Source: Bryobacterales bacterium
GTDB lineage: Bacteria; Acidobacteriota; Terriglobia; Bryobacterales; UBA6623
Length of the DNA stretch: 64,000 bases
Reading direction: 5' to 3'
Assembly (NCBI GenBank): GCA_026713545.1
Contig: JAPOOG010000115.1
Coordinates: 1-64,000, forward strand
Part shown: piece after piece, positions 25,942 to 36,200 of the stretch
How the letters are laid out: each line of letters starts with the position of its first letter
How positions within the stretch are numbered: the first letter of the stretch is position 1
Position numbers and translations under genes: made by a program
Notes under the pieces: model-generated
Databases searched by the model: none
Told to the model about the DNA's origin: nothing
Seen by the model: the letters and a program-made list of their open reading frames with translations, nothing else

Positions 25942-26780
25942 GTGAACCGAAACTTCCTAGCAGCCGTGCGCATTGGGCCTCCGATGCACCGATCATCTCG
26001 GTGCGCGATTTGGTGGTCCGCTATGGCGCCAAGACGGTTCTCGACGGCGTCAACCTTGACATCTTCAGCGGCGAAACGATGGTAATCATGGGCGGTTCCG
26101 GGTCTGGCAAGAGCACTCTGCTCCGCCGGATCATGGGGATCGACAGGCCCACCTCCGGTCATGTTTTTATCAAGAACGTTGATATCACCTGTGCTACCGA
26201 GGAAGAAGTCAATGACATCCGCCGCATCATGGGCATTTCGTTCCAAAGCGCGGCACTGTTCAACTCGATGACATTGGCCGACAACGTCGCGTTACCGCTG
26301 CGCGAGCACACCAATCTGGCCGAGTCGACCATTCGGCTCATGACCCGGATGAAACTCTCCCAGGTCGGTCTTGGAGACGCCGAGAATCTCTACCCGGCAC
26401 AACTGTCGGGCGGAATGCGCAAACGCGCATCGGTTGCCCGCGCCATCGCGATGGATCCCGAGATCCTGCTCTTCGATGAGCCCTCAGCGGGCCTGGACCC
26501 CATCATCGCCGCTGAAATCGACAGCCTCATTCTGAAACTCAAGAGCGCTTTCAAGATGACCATCGTCGTCGTGACGCACGAGCTCGCCAGCGCTTTTCTG
26601 ATTGCCGATCGCATGTGCATGCTACGGCATGGGAAGATTCTTGCTGTAGGCACCACCGAGGAGATTCGGCAAAGCACCCACCCTCGCATCCGCCAGTTCC
26701 TCGATCGCGTTCCTGACCAAGCTGCGGGCGGTCAAGACGACTATCTCCAGACGCTTATAAAAATCCAGGATTCCTCATGA
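25938..26780 (+). CDS. mlaF: ABC transporter ATP-binding protein MlaF
   Basis: About 280 residues from the ATG at 25938, which overlaps the mlaE stop; the in-frame extension to 25803 is out of register with mlaE and rejected. Walker A MGGSGSGKST (51-60), signature LSGGMRKRASVARA, Walker B ILLFDEPSAGLDP and switch His in VVTHEL. The energising subunit of the MCE phospholipid transporter, on the cytoplasmic face. The stop overlaps the mlaD start (26777-26780). Confidence 0.95.
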   Translation: MSEPKLPSSRAHWASDAPIISVRDLVVRYGAKTVLDGVNLDIFSGETMVIMGGSGSGKSTLLRRIMGIDRPTSGHVFIKNVDITCATEEEVNDIRRIMGISFQSAALFNSMTLADNVALPLREHTNLAESTIRLMTRMKLSQVGLGDAENLYPAQLSGGMRKRASVARAIAMDPEILLFDEPSAGLDPIIAAEIDSLILKLKSAFKMTIVVVTHELASAFLIADRMCMLRHGKILAVGTTEEIRQSTHPRIRQFLDRVPDQAAGGQDDYLQTLIKIQDSS

Positions 26781-27754
26781 GCAATGAAGCCAAAGTCGGC
26801 GCCTTCGTCATCTTCGCCCTGATCATCTTCGTGGCGACCTTCATCTACGTGGCAAACATAGAGTTAGCGGGGGAGAAGATTCCCTACAGGACTTACTTCG
26901 ACTATGCAGGTGGGTTGGAGTCCGGACACACGGTACGTTTCGGCGGGCTCAAGGCCGGCGTCGTTACCGACATTCGGCCTTGGACAGAAGATCCGACACG
27001 CATCGAGGTCATGCTGGAGATGCGCGGAGATGTGCCCGTCAACGCCAAGTCCCTTGCCAGGATCGCTTCTCTCAGCGCGTTGGGCAATAACTACCTGGAG
27101 GTGACGCCGGGCGAAATGAACGCCCCGCGCATCGAGCCCGGCGGCACCATTGATTCGATGGAAACCGTAACCCTTGACGACCTCACCAAGAAAATCGCTG
27201 ACGTTACCGACACGGCAGAGGATGTGATGAAAGTTGTTCAGCGCGACTTTCGTATGGTCGCCGAAGACGCCCACGTGCTCCTGACAAACCTCCAAGAGCT
27301 GACCGGCAGGAAAAACCAGCGCAACGTCGAGAAGATGCTCGAAAACACGAACCTGCTTGTCGAAGAACTCCGCCCCAAGATTGATCAAGTTACCAACGAC
27401 ATCAGTGAGACTCTCGAAAAAGCGCAGGGAATGACCGACGAATTCACCAAGCTGGCCAAGAATACCGATGTAACGGTCACCAACTTCAACGGAATGATCC
27501 AGGATACCCGTGAGCCGCTCAAGCACGACCTCGAAGAGTTGGGATTGACTCTACGCGAAGCCCGCGAACTACTCGACCAGATTCAGGCCCTGGTCGCAAT
27601 GAACGAGGAAAACGTCAACGAATCGATCGAGAACTTCCGCGTCGCATCCCGGAATGTCGAGGAACTAACGGATGAATTGCGGCAGAGGCCCTGGCGTCTG
27701 ATCCGTGCCAAGCCCAAACCCGACCGCCAAGTCCCACTGGGACCGGGGCGATAA
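26777..27754 (+). CDS. mlaD: MCE-domain protein MlaD
   Basis: About 325 residues. N-terminal membrane helix (VGAFVIFALIIFVATFIYVA, about 7-26), a single MCE domain (about 38-120: YFDYAGGLESGHTVRFGGLKAGVVTDIR, YLEVTPGE) and a long C-terminal helical/coiled-coil region (about 125-300) rich in NLLVEELRPKIDQVTNDI-type heptads. Hexamers of such proteins form a lipid-transfer ring in the periplasm; the long helix may extend toward the outer membrane, as in single-MCE needle-type proteins. Last gene of the operon; no terminator found. Confidence 0.92.
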   Translation: MSNEAKVGAFVIFALIIFVATFIYVANIELAGEKIPYRTYFDYAGGLESGHTVRFGGLKAGVVTDIRPWTEDPTRIEVMLEMRGDVPVNAKSLARIASLSALGNNYLEVTPGEMNAPRIEPGGTIDSMETVTLDDLTKKIADVTDTAEDVMKVVQRDFRMVAEDAHVLLTNLQELTGRKNQRNVEKMLENTNLLVEELRPKIDQVTNDISETLEKAQGMTDEFTKLAKNTDVTVTNFNGMIQDTREPLKHDLEELGLTLREARELLDQIQALVAMNEENVNESIENFRVASRNVEELTDELRQRPWRLIRAKPKPDRQVPLGPGR

Positions 27755-27884
27755 CGCCGGACAGCACCTTGTAGAACGATCCGACAGTCCCATCAGCTTT
27801 GGGGCACCGATGGATTCACCGCGTTCCGGCCCATTACGCCCGGCGCGGATTCGGCCCCTTCTGAATCTCGAATCACCCGTATCC

Positions 27885-27890
27885 TACAAT
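27885..27890 (+). promoter_or_regulatory. -10-like element (TACAAT) before hydantoinase A
   Basis: TACAAT ends 14 bases before the GTG start at 27905. No Shine-Dalgarno sequence is seen between them, so the transcript may be leaderless or have a very short leader. Confidence 0.45.
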
Positions 27891-27904
27891 TCAGGATTCA
27901 GCGA

Positions 27905-29704
27905 GTGCCAACCCATCACATCCAGGTCGGCGTCGACACCGGCGGCACGTTCACCGACTTCCTAATCAGGGACGGCGAACGCTACTTCGCACGTAAAACC
28001 CGCTCCACGCCCGATGACCCCTCACGCGCCATCATCAAGGTACTCGCCGACATCGCAGCCGACGAGATCGTCCACGGCTCGACCGTCGCGACCAACGCCC
28101 TGCTCGAACGCAACGGCGCACGCACCGCCTTCGTGACCACCGAAGGCTTTGAAGACATCCTCGAAATCGGACGCCAGAACCGCCCAGAACTCTATAACTT
28201 TTTCGCCGCCTCCCGGCCTCGGCTCGTCCCTCGGAACCTCACCTTCGGCGCTCCCGAACGCATCCTCCATAACGGCTCCGTCGAGCGCGAGTTGACAGAC
28301 GAAGCCATCGAGGCTCTCGCCCGCCGGATTCGCGAGGCCGGGGCCGAGTCGGTCGCCGTCTGCCTGCTGCACTCGTACGCGAACCCCGCCCACGAACGGC
28401 TGCTGGGTAATAAGTTGGAGCGCCTCTTCGTATCCCTCTCACACAAAATCCTTCCGGAATACCGTGAATACGAGCGCGCGTCTACGACCGTCGTGAATGC
28501 CTACGTCTCACCGCTGATGGACCGCTACCTCCGCCGCCTCGATCAGCAACTGACCGCCAGCCGCCTCCGCGTCTTTCAATCGAACGGAGGCTCCATTTCC
28601 ACTCGGGCAGCCGGTCACAACGCCATCCACACCGTCCTCTCCGGTCCCGCCGGAGGCGTGCTCGGGGCTGCCGCCGTGGCACGATCGGCGGGTTTCAACA
28701 AGATCATCAGCTTCGACATGGGAGGCACTTCTACCGATGTCTCTCTCTACGACAACGGCTTCACATACACCACCGAATCAAAGATCGGAGATTTCCCCAT
28801 TCGCGTGCCGATGCTCGACATCCACAGCGTCGGCGCCGGGGGCGGCTCGATCACCTATCTCGATTCCGCCGGCGCCCTCCGCGTCGGACCGCGCAGCGCC
28901 GGCGCCCACCCCGGCCCGGTCTGCTATGGCGAAGGCGACGAAATCACTGTCACCGACGCCAACCTCATGCTTGGCCGTCTTGACCCGGAACAGTTTCTCG
29001 GCGGCCGCATGCCGTTGGACATCGAACGCACCCGCAGTCACATGACGAGCTTCGCCGAATTCGTCGGCACGTCTCCTGACTCACTCGCAAAGGCCATCAT
29101 TCAGGTCGCCAACTCCAACATGGAGCGCGCCATCCGCGCCATCTCGGTCGAGCGCGGTTACGACCCCCGTGACTTCGCCCTGCTCAGCTTCGGCGGGGCC
29201 GGACCGCAGCATGCTTGCGAGCTTGCCGCCCGCCTCGAAATGAATACAGTTATCGTGCCTCAGCATGCCGGTGTGCTGTCCGCCTTGGGCATGCTCTCCG
29301 CCGATTGCGTGCGCGACTTCTCGCAATCCACCCTCGGCCGCAATGTCAACGAGGTTTTCACCGAACTCGAAGCCCGCGCCTCCCGCGATTTCGCCGCTGA
29401 AGGTCTCCCTCAAGTGCACTTCGAACGCCAGATCGACCTGCGCTACGAAGGTCAGTCCTTCGAAATCACCGTCCCCGCCGCCGATCGCGACCGCTTCCAC
29501 GACGCCCATCGCAAACGTTACGGCTACGACCATTCCGGCCTCGCTGTCGAAGCCGTCACCGCCCGCATCCGAGCCGTCGCGCCGCTTGACAAGATCGATC
29601 TGGATGCACCCACTCAGGCCGAGACCTTCTCGAGCGTCTACATCCCACCCGGGTGGGCCTCTTGTGGCGATGCCGCCGGCAACCTGATCCTGACCAAACC
29701 CTGA
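27905..29704 (+). CDS. Hydantoinase A / oxoprolinase family protein (HyuA)
   Basis: About 599 residues, GTG start. The ASKHA-type ATPase fold motifs are present: GVDTGGTFTDF at the N-terminus, HGSTVATNALLER, LSGPAGGVLGAAAVAR, ISFDMGGTSTDVSLYD and GAGGGSITYLDSAGALRVGP; the C-terminal block is FGGAGPQHACELA. Acts with the HyuB partner encoded 10 bases downstream to hydrolyse a cyclic amide (N-methylhydantoin or 5-oxoproline) with ATP. It is shorter than the common 650-700 residue form, ending soon after the C-terminal domain. Cytoplasmic. Confidence 0.92.
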   Translation: MPTHHIQVGVDTGGTFTDFLIRDGERYFARKTRSTPDDPSRAIIKVLADIAADEIVHGSTVATNALLERNGARTAFVTTEGFEDILEIGRQNRPELYNFFAASRPRLVPRNLTFGAPERILHNGSVERELTDEAIEALARRIREAGAESVAVCLLHSYANPAHERLLGNKLERLFVSLSHKILPEYREYERASTTVVNAYVSPLMDRYLRRLDQQLTASRLRVFQSNGGSISTRAAGHNAIHTVLSGPAGGVLGAAAVARSAGFNKIISFDMGGTSTDVSLYDNGFTYTTESKIGDFPIRVPMLDIHSVGAGGGSITYLDSAGALRVGPRSAGAHPGPVCYGEGDEITVTDANLMLGRLDPEQFLGGRMPLDIERTRSHMTSFAEFVGTSPDSLAKAIIQVANSNMERAIRAISVERGYDPRDFALLSFGGAGPQHACELAARLEMNTVIVPQHAGVLSALGMLSADCVRDFSQSTLGRNVNEVFTELEARASRDFAAEGLPQVHFERQIDLRYEGQSFEITVPAADRDRFHDAHRKRYGYDHSGLAVEAVTARIRAVAPLDKIDLDAPTQAETFSSVYIPPGWASCGDAAGNLILTKP

Positions 29705-29714
29705 CCCACACCCC

Positions 29715-31283
29715 ATGAGCGGACTCAACCTTGAACTCGAAGTTTTTCGGAACATCTTTCTCTCCATCGCCGACGAAATGGGCATCGTCCTTCGGCGCAC
29801 CGCCTTTTCGGCCAACATCAAGGAGCGGCTGGACTTCTCCTGCGCCGTCTACGACCGGTACGCCGAAACCATCGCCATGGGCGATCACATGCCGGTCCAT
29901 CTCGGCGCCATGCCCTTCTCGGTCGCCGAAGCTCTACGTTCCCATACGATCGACCCCGGCGACATCGTGATTCTCAACGACCCCTTCCGCGGCGGCACGC
30001 ACCTACCCGACATCACTTCCGTCTCTGCTGTCTTCACCGCTGACGACCCTGAACCCGCCTACTATCTCGCCACCCGCGCCCACCATGCCGACGTCGGCGG
30101 GATGTCTCCCGGCTCGATGCCCCTTGCCCGCGAGATCTACCAGGAAGGCCTTCGGATACCGCCGGTCAAGCTTTTCCGTCGTGGGGAGATCCAAAACGAA
30201 ACCCTCGACCTGATCCTCGCCAACGTCCGCACACCGGAGGAACGCCGAGGCGACCTCGCCGCCCAGGTCGCCTCCCACCGCATCGGCGAACGCCGCCTGC
30301 TTGCCGTAACGGAAAAATACGGCCGAGGCCGCATCTCCCGACAGATGGACGCCCTCAAGGACTACACCGAACGAATGATGCGCGTCCGCCTCCAAGGAAT
30401 CTTCGACGGCGAATACGACTTCGAAGACTTTCTGGACGACGACGGCTTCGGCTCTCCGCCCGTCCGTATCCACTGCCGCCTTACCATCCACGGCGACCAG
30501 GCAGTCGTCGACTACAGCGGCTCTGCCCGGCAACAGCGCGGCGGCGTCAACGCCAATCTCTCCATCACGGTCGCAGCCACGATGTACTGCTTCCGGTGCC
30601 TCATCGACGACGACGCACCGTTCAACGCCGGCCTGCTGCGGCCCATCAAAGTGCTCACCAAACCCGGCAGCGTCCTCGACGCCCAACCGCCCGCCAGCGT
30701 CGCCGCAGGCAATGTCGAGACATCCCAGCGCATCACCGACACCTTGCTCGGCGCTCTACAGAAGGCTCTCCCGGAGCAGATCCCCGCCGCCAGCGCCGGG
30801 ACGATGAACAATCTCTCCCTGGGCGGCATCGACCCCGCGACCGGACTTCCCTTCGCTTACTACGAAACCATCGCCGGAGGAATGGGCGCACGCCCGACAG
30901 CCGACGGCATGGATGCCGTACAGAACCACATGACCAACAGCCTCAACACTCCCGTCGAGGCCTTGGAGCATCTCTACCCGCTCCTCATGAGGCGCTATGC
31001 CGTCCGCCGCGGCTCAGGAGGCGAGGGCATGCACCGAGGCGGCGACGGAGTCATCCGCGAGTTCGAGTTCCTCACCGACACCGACTTCGCACTCCTTTCC
31101 GACCGCCGCCAAACTCGTCCCTACGGCGTCCAAGGAGGTCAACCCGGTCAGCCCGGCCAGAACCTCCTTAACGGAAACCCCCTGCCCTCCAAAGGCCACT
31201 TCACCGCCGGAGCAGGAGACCGACTGACCATAAAGACCCCCGGCGGTGGAGGGTTCGGTCGCGAGGGGGAGATGGAACCGTAG
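29715..31283 (+). CDS. Hydantoinase B / oxoprolinase family protein (HyuB)
   Basis: About 522 residues, standard length. Typical blocks: FRNIFLSIADEMGIVLRRTAFSANIKERLDFSCAVYD, GDIVILNDPFRGGTHLPDIT, RAHHADVGGMSPGSMP, EGLRIPPVKLF and, at the C-terminus, GGDGVIREFEFLTD and KTPGGGGFG. The metal-binding His/Asp residues of the family lie in the HLPD and HHADVGG motifs. Second gene of a hyuAB operon. Confidence 0.93.
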   Translation: MSGLNLELEVFRNIFLSIADEMGIVLRRTAFSANIKERLDFSCAVYDRYAETIAMGDHMPVHLGAMPFSVAEALRSHTIDPGDIVILNDPFRGGTHLPDITSVSAVFTADDPEPAYYLATRAHHADVGGMSPGSMPLAREIYQEGLRIPPVKLFRRGEIQNETLDLILANVRTPEERRGDLAAQVASHRIGERRLLAVTEKYGRGRISRQMDALKDYTERMMRVRLQGIFDGEYDFEDFLDDDGFGSPPVRIHCRLTIHGDQAVVDYSGSARQQRGGVNANLSITVAATMYCFRCLIDDDAPFNAGLLRPIKVLTKPGSVLDAQPPASVAAGNVETSQRITDTLLGALQKALPEQIPAASAGTMNNLSLGGIDPATGLPFAYYETIAGGMGARPTADGMDAVQNHMTNSLNTPVEALEHLYPLLMRRYAVRRGSGGEGMHRGGDGVIREFEFLTDTDFALLSDRRQTRPYGVQGGQPGQPGQNLLNGNPLPSKGHFTAGAGDRLTIKTPGGGGFGREGEMEP

Positions 31284-31325
31284 GAGAATCTTCGCGACGT
31301 ACTCCCCGTGTCCACGATGAGGCAG

Positions 31326-31334
31326 TGCTAGAAT
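31326..31334 (+). promoter_or_regulatory. Extended -10 (TGCTAGAAT)
   Basis: TGC followed by TAGAAT, 27 bases before the ATG at 31362. A strong CAGGAGGAAG Shine-Dalgarno lies between (31351-31360). Confidence 0.55.
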
Positions 31335-31361
31335 CATGCGGCCAGAAGAGCAGGAGGAAGT

Positions 31362-31790
31362 ATGAACTGGAAAAGAATCGTCCTGGGCGGCCTTGTCGCA
31401 GGACTAATCATCAACATGTCACAGGGGGCCCTTCATGAAGGAGTGTTGAAGGACACTTGGTCGACTGCCATGCAGGCTCTCGGCAAGACCGGTGAGTTCA
31501 GCGGCGGCCAGATCGCGATGTTTAACATCATGGGGTTTATGACCGGCATAGCATTGGTCTGCCTCTACGCGTCGATCCGTCCGCGCTACGGCGCCGGCCC
31601 GAAGACGGCATTGTGTGCCGCATCGACCGTGTGGCTTCTTACCTACATGCTGCCGACCATCGGCCAGATCGCGATGGACCTGTGGCCGCTCGGCGCGTTG
31701 ATCACCACGGTTCTTTGGGGCTTGGTAGAAATGATCGTAGCCGGGCTCGCGGGCAGTTGGCTCTATCGGGAACAGGACCAGGCGACCTGA
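31362..31790 (+). CDS. Small four-helix membrane protein of unknown function
   Basis: About 142 residues with about four hydrophobic segments (IVLGGLVAGLIINMSQGAL; IAMFNIMGFMTGIALVCLYA; ALCAASTVWLLTYMLPTIGQI; ALITTVLWGLVEMIVAGLAGSWLY). No enzymatic motif. It has its own promoter and a strong ribosome-binding site (AGGAGG 7 bases before the ATG). It is the last gene before the BREX island; a role in it is not indicated by the sequence. Confidence 0.75.
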   Translation: MNWKRIVLGGLVAGLIINMSQGALHEGVLKDTWSTAMQALGKTGEFSGGQIAMFNIMGFMTGIALVCLYASIRPRYGAGPKTALCAASTVWLLTYMLPTIGQIAMDLWPLGALITTVLWGLVEMIVAGLAGSWLYREQDQAT

Positions 31791-31844
31791 TCCCCGAGCA
31801 CGCAAGAAACTGGCAGCCAACATTCCCGGACGGTCGGCGTAGTA

Positions 31845-31869
31845 CTCACCCGGCGTATCGGTGGGTGAG
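31845..31869. promoter_or_regulatory. Inverted repeat upstream of the BREX operon
   Basis: CTCACCC (31845-31851) and GGGTGAG (31863-31869), an 11-base loop, followed by ATTTGATTTTC. It could be a weak terminator of the membrane-protein gene or an operator for the BREX genes. No BrxR-type WYL regulator gene is present in the window. Confidence 0.35.
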
Positions 31870-31921
31870 GACGGCATTTGATTTTCTAGCGCCCGTGGTC
31901 TTGTCTAAGGAGCATGTGAGA

Positions 31922-31978
31922 ATGGCGAAAAAGCCGGTCGTTCGCATCGGTCCGTTATGCAAAGACACTGAGGCATGA
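31922..31978 (+). CDS. Candidate 18-residue leader peptide before brxA
   Basis: The ORF encodes MAKKPVVRIGPLCKDTEA and ends 1 base before the brxA ATG. TAAGGAG (31906-31912) is 9 bases upstream of its ATG, a better Shine-Dalgarno than that of brxA itself (GAGG at 31970-31973, inside this ORF). The arrangement would couple brxA translation to passage through the short ORF. Too short for homology; a leader peptide is an inference. Confidence 0.4.
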   Translation: MAKKPVVRIGPLCKDTEA

Positions 31979-31979
31979 A

Positions 31980-32660
31980 ATGACCCAGGGAACGCGACGG
32001 GCCGGATGTGTATATCTTCGGGAAGAGGCTGCGAATATTCGACGCTTCGACGGGGAGCGGCCCAGCGACGTACGCTATCGGGCGACTATCGCTATAGGGT
32101 CCCTGAAAGTTGCCGAGAGCCGAACCATTGCGGACCTGTTGTTGCGGGGTGTTAACGCCGCTGAGTGGCGCGCTGAGGTGGTGAAGAAAAATGTCCTTCA
32201 GATTCGAAGTTTGGAAACATCCGAGCGGTTGGCCCAACTACTCCGTGCACGCCTCCAGTTAATGCAGCCGGAGCTTTGGGAAATGGTCCGAGATGGTTCG
32301 GCCCTGCTCGCAACGCACGCTTGCCTCGCTGCTGCTGTGAAACACAGCCCGCTTCTCGGTGATTTTTTGGATATAGCGATGAGTGAGCAGTACCGGTTGT
32401 TCCACCCGGCCCTCTCCAATTCAATTTGGGAGCATTTCATAGAGGATTGTCGCAGCCGTGACCCAGGCATGTCTGACTGGAGTGAGTCGACAGTGGCGCG
32501 CATACGTTCGACGGTCTTCGCGATCCTCGCGCAAGCCGGCTACATTGAAAATCCCCGCACGCTCAGATTGCAAACGGTCCATATTGCCAAGGAAGTGCTG
32601 AACTATCTGTACGAGCAGGATGAGAAGTACGTGCTCCGCTGCATCGGGGTTCGCCCATGA
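31980..32660 (+). CDS. brxA: BREX protein BrxA (DUF1819)
   Basis: About 226 residues, predicted all-helical. It matches the BrxA position and pattern: an early KVAESRTIADLLLRG, a middle LLGDFLDIAMSEQYRLFHPALSNSIWEHFIEDC and a C-terminal VHIAKEVLNYLYEQDEKYVL. BrxA is a small DNA-binding-like protein found at the head of type 1 BREX operons; its exact role in blocking phage replication is unresolved. Stop overlaps the brxB start (ATGA at 32657-32660). Base composition looks less GC-rich than flanking genes. Confidence 0.92.
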   Translation: MTQGTRRAGCVYLREEAANIRRFDGERPSDVRYRATIAIGSLKVAESRTIADLLLRGVNAAEWRAEVVKKNVLQIRSLETSERLAQLLRARLQLMQPELWEMVRDGSALLATHACLAAAVKHSPLLGDFLDIAMSEQYRLFHPALSNSIWEHFIEDCRSRDPGMSDWSESTVARIRSTVFAILAQAGYIENPRTLRLQTVHIAKEVLNYLYEQDEKYVLRCIGVRP

Positions 32661-33265
32661 CAGATCCACTGACCCATCGGCTCAACCAGGTTCTTCCGAA
32701 GCTGACTTCGGATGATTTCCTCAATGCCCGTGGCATCGGCAACGAGATTGCCTTTTACATCTTCGATTACGCGCCGCGGGATGAGTTGCGCATCCGCGAG
32801 CACATCCGGTTCCTCGTGGATCACCTGCCGATGAACAGGCCTGAGCTTCGAGTGACCCATGTCAACCTCTTTGACTTCTTGATCCATTACCTCAGGGAGC
32901 GCAACCTGCTGGAGAAGTCGTTCCTGCTACAGCGTGAGAACGGCGATGACGCGCTACTCAAGGCATTGAAGGGCATCCTGCATGAGGAAAAGATCGCCCA
33001 GCGTTTTGCCGCCATCGCAAAGCCTGCTGAGCATGACATGGTTCTGGTTTCCGGAGTGGGTAGTGCGTATCCGCTGCTCCGATCGCATACCTTGCTGAGC
33101 AATCTGCACGCCATCATGGGGCAGACTCCCCTGGTTATGTTCTACCCCGGCAGATATGACACTCAGACATTACGACTCTTCGGCAAGACCGGCCTGACCG
33201 GCGGTTCCGCCGAGGAACGCAAGAAGAGAACAAACTACTATCGGGCCTTCAGGCTGATCGATTGA
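32657..33265 (+). CDS. brxB: BREX protein BrxB (DUF1788)
   Basis: About 202 residues, typical for BrxB. Landmarks: GNEIAFYIFDYAPRDELRIREHIRFLVDHL, VNLFDFLIHYLRERNLLEKSFLLQRENGDDALL and LVSGVGSAYPLLRSHTLLSNLHAIMGQTPLVMFYPGRYD. Required for BREX defence in studied systems; biochemical function unknown. Start overlaps brxA; brxC follows 13 bases later. Confidence 0.94.
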   Translation: MTDPLTHRLNQVLPKLTSDDFLNARGIGNEIAFYIFDYAPRDELRIREHIRFLVDHLPMNRPELRVTHVNLFDFLIHYLRERNLLEKSFLLQRENGDDALLKALKGILHEEKIAQRFAAIAKPAEHDMVLVSGVGSAYPLLRSHTLLSNLHAIMGQTPLVMFYPGRYDTQTLRLFGKTGLTGGSAEERKKRTNYYRAFRLID

Positions 33266-33278
33266 AGCGGGAGTATTG

Positions 33279-36200
33279 ATGCGCATCCAGAATCTGTTTC
33301 AAAAGGATATTTTTCGGCCCATCAATGGCGTTGTGAAAGCCGATCAGTTGGACGCGTCATCCGTATGGCAGGAGCTGGAGGAGTTCGTCGTCACGAAGGA
33401 ACTGGACCGGCACCTCCGGCGCTTCTTCTCGGTCTATTGCGAAGCGATGGACAAGACCGGGGATCCGGAAGTTGCAGGAAAGATCGGGGTATGGGTCTCG
33501 GGCTTTTTTGGATCCGGCAAATCCCACTTCATCAAAGTGCTGTGCTACCTGCTCAATAACAAGGACCATACACACCATGGCCAGACCCGGCGGGCCGTCG
33601 AGTTCTTCGATTCAAAAATCAAGGACGCAATTCTCCTCGGAGACATCAAGCGCGCGGTCGCTTCCCATAGCGAAGTCATTCTGTTCAACATCGACAGCAA
33701 GGCGGATAGCCGGTCCGGGCAGGACGCAATCCTGGCAGTGTTCCTCAAAGTGCTGAACGAGTTGGCGGGCTACAGCGGTGATCACCCCCATATCGCCCAC
33801 ATGGAGCGTTATCTCGAAAGCAAGGGCAGGCTCGGGGTCTTTCAGGATGCCTATCAGGCACTGACCGGCACCCGCTGGATCGAGGAACGAGACGCCTACG
33901 CTTTCAACCGGGATGAAGTCATCAAGGCTCTGGCCCATACCCTGGGCCAGAGTAGAGCATCCTGCGAAAAATGGATTGACGGCGCCGAGGAGAACTTCGC
34001 CCTGACCATCGAGAACTTCTGCAAATGGGTGAAGGACTATCTCGACGGCAAGGGAAAGGACCATCGCATCGTCTTTCTGGTTGACGAGGTCGGACAGTTC
34101 ATCGGCACCGATACCCGCCTGATGCTGAATCTGCAAACCGTCACCGAAGAACTGGGCACCGTCTGTATGGGCCGGGCTTGGGTCGTCGTCACATCGCAGG
34201 AGGACATCGATGCGGTGCTTGGTGAGATGCGGGGAACCCGAGCCAGCGACTTTTCCAAGATCCAGGGCCGGTTCCGCACCCGCCTGTCGCTGTCTAGCGC
34301 CAATGTGGATGAGGTCATTCAGGAACGCCTGCTTGCCAAGCGGGAAGAAGTACGGGCCGACCTGGAGGCGGAGTACGCCAGCCAAGGCGACATCCTTAAG
34401 AATCAACTGTCCTTCAAGGATGTAGGCACGACCTTCCCACAGTTCAAAGATGCGGATGACTTCGTACGGCAATACCCCTTTGCCCCTTACCAGTTCAAGC
34501 TGCTCCAGAAGATTTTCGAGTCGATCCGCAAGGCGGGAGCAACCGGGCTTCATCTGGCCCAAGGCGAACGCTCTTTGCTGGACGCTTTCCAGAATGCAAG
34601 CCAGTCCGTGTCCGCCATGGAAGTGGGTATTCTGGTGCCGCTGTACCGCTTCTACTCTTCCATCGAGGGCTTCCTCGACACCACCGTCAAACGCACCATC
34701 GATCACGCCGGAGACAACGCGAGTCTGGAGGAGTTCGACACACGGCTCCTCGAAGTTCTTTTCCTCATCCGCTACGTCGATGAAGTAAAGGGCAACGTCG
34801 AGAACCTCGTCACTCTTTGCCTTGATCAAATCGACTCCGACCGTTTCGCGTTGCGAAAGAAAATCGAGGCCGGTCTTCAGCGGTTGGAGCGGGAAACGCT
34901 TGTCAACCGCAGCGGCGATACGTACTTCTTCCTGACCAGTGAAGAGCGCGACATCAATCGCGAAATCAAGAACATCGAATTGAGCAGTGCGGAGGAGGCC
35001 CGGCTTCTGGGCGCACTCGTCTTCGACGATGTGCTGAAAGGTCAGCGCAAGCACCGCTTCAGCGCCAACAGGATGGATTTCAGCTTTAACCGTATCTGCG
35101 ACGAACACGTGGTCGGCAATCGTGTTGAGGGTGGGCTCAACTTCTCGGTGGTGACGCCGCTGGACGATGACTACGAGCTCTATCAGGATGACGGCAAGTG
35201 CGTGCTGAAGAGCAGCCAGGATGACGGGCAGGTTTTTGTCCGGCTGCGGAACAACGAGAGTTTGGGGCGGGAGCTGCGCGCATACATGCGGACGGATAAA
35301 TACGTTCGGACGAGGGATGACGGCACCTTGCCGCCAACCACGAAACGGATTCACAGTGATCTGTCTGCTGAAAATCGCATTCGTCGCGATCGCCTGACCC
35401 GCCTGCTCGCCGAGATGCTGGCGGATGCCGGCTACTTTGTGGCGGGGCAGCGGCTGGAAGTCACCGCCGATGCTCCGCAGAAAGCCCTGAGTGAAGCGAT
35501 GGAGTACCTCATCCGGAACACCTTCAACAAGATGGGCTATCTCGAGACGCTTAGCGACGATCCGGTCAAGGAGATCCAGGCTGTACTACGCAGCAATGAT
35601 ATTGCACGGCCCAAGCTCGACATGGCTATGCCGGAGAGCAATCCACAGGCCATGGAAGACCTCCGCAGATACATCGAGCTTTGCATGAAGACCAGCCGTC
35701 AGATTGTACTTTTTGACATGGTCAACGCGCGCTACGTCAATCGTCCGTATGGATGGCCCGCGCATGAAGTGATTCTTCTTCTGGCCAGGCTCATCATGGC
35801 CGGAGAAGTGCAATGTGTCACAGGCGGTGCGGCAATCCCGAAGGACAGGTTATACGAAGCACTCACCACACAGCGCAAATGGCGGAATATCACTGTCGTT
35901 CAACGCGCCAGATCGAAACCCGAGGATGTAAAGAAGGCCAGGGAACTCGGCCGGGACGTCTTCTCGGAGATGGGCCCGGAGGGCGAAGAAGCCCTGTTCG
36001 AGTTCCTGAAGGGCTGGCTCGAACGTTGGCGTGAGAAGCTGAGCCGGTATCGTGCCCTCGCGGATACCGGAAGTTATCCCGGAGCCGAGGATATCGCAGA
36101 AAGCCTCAGCCTGTTGAACATGCTGATGGCTCCTCAGGACAGCTACAGGTTCCTGGAGCAGATCAATGAGCGCGGAAGCGAGCTGCGGGATCTCGCCGAG

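Noticed and set aside
33612..35354. 580-codon minus-strand ORF
   Set aside because: Antisense shadow of brxC, which has clear Walker motifs; no recognisable domain in the minus-strand product.
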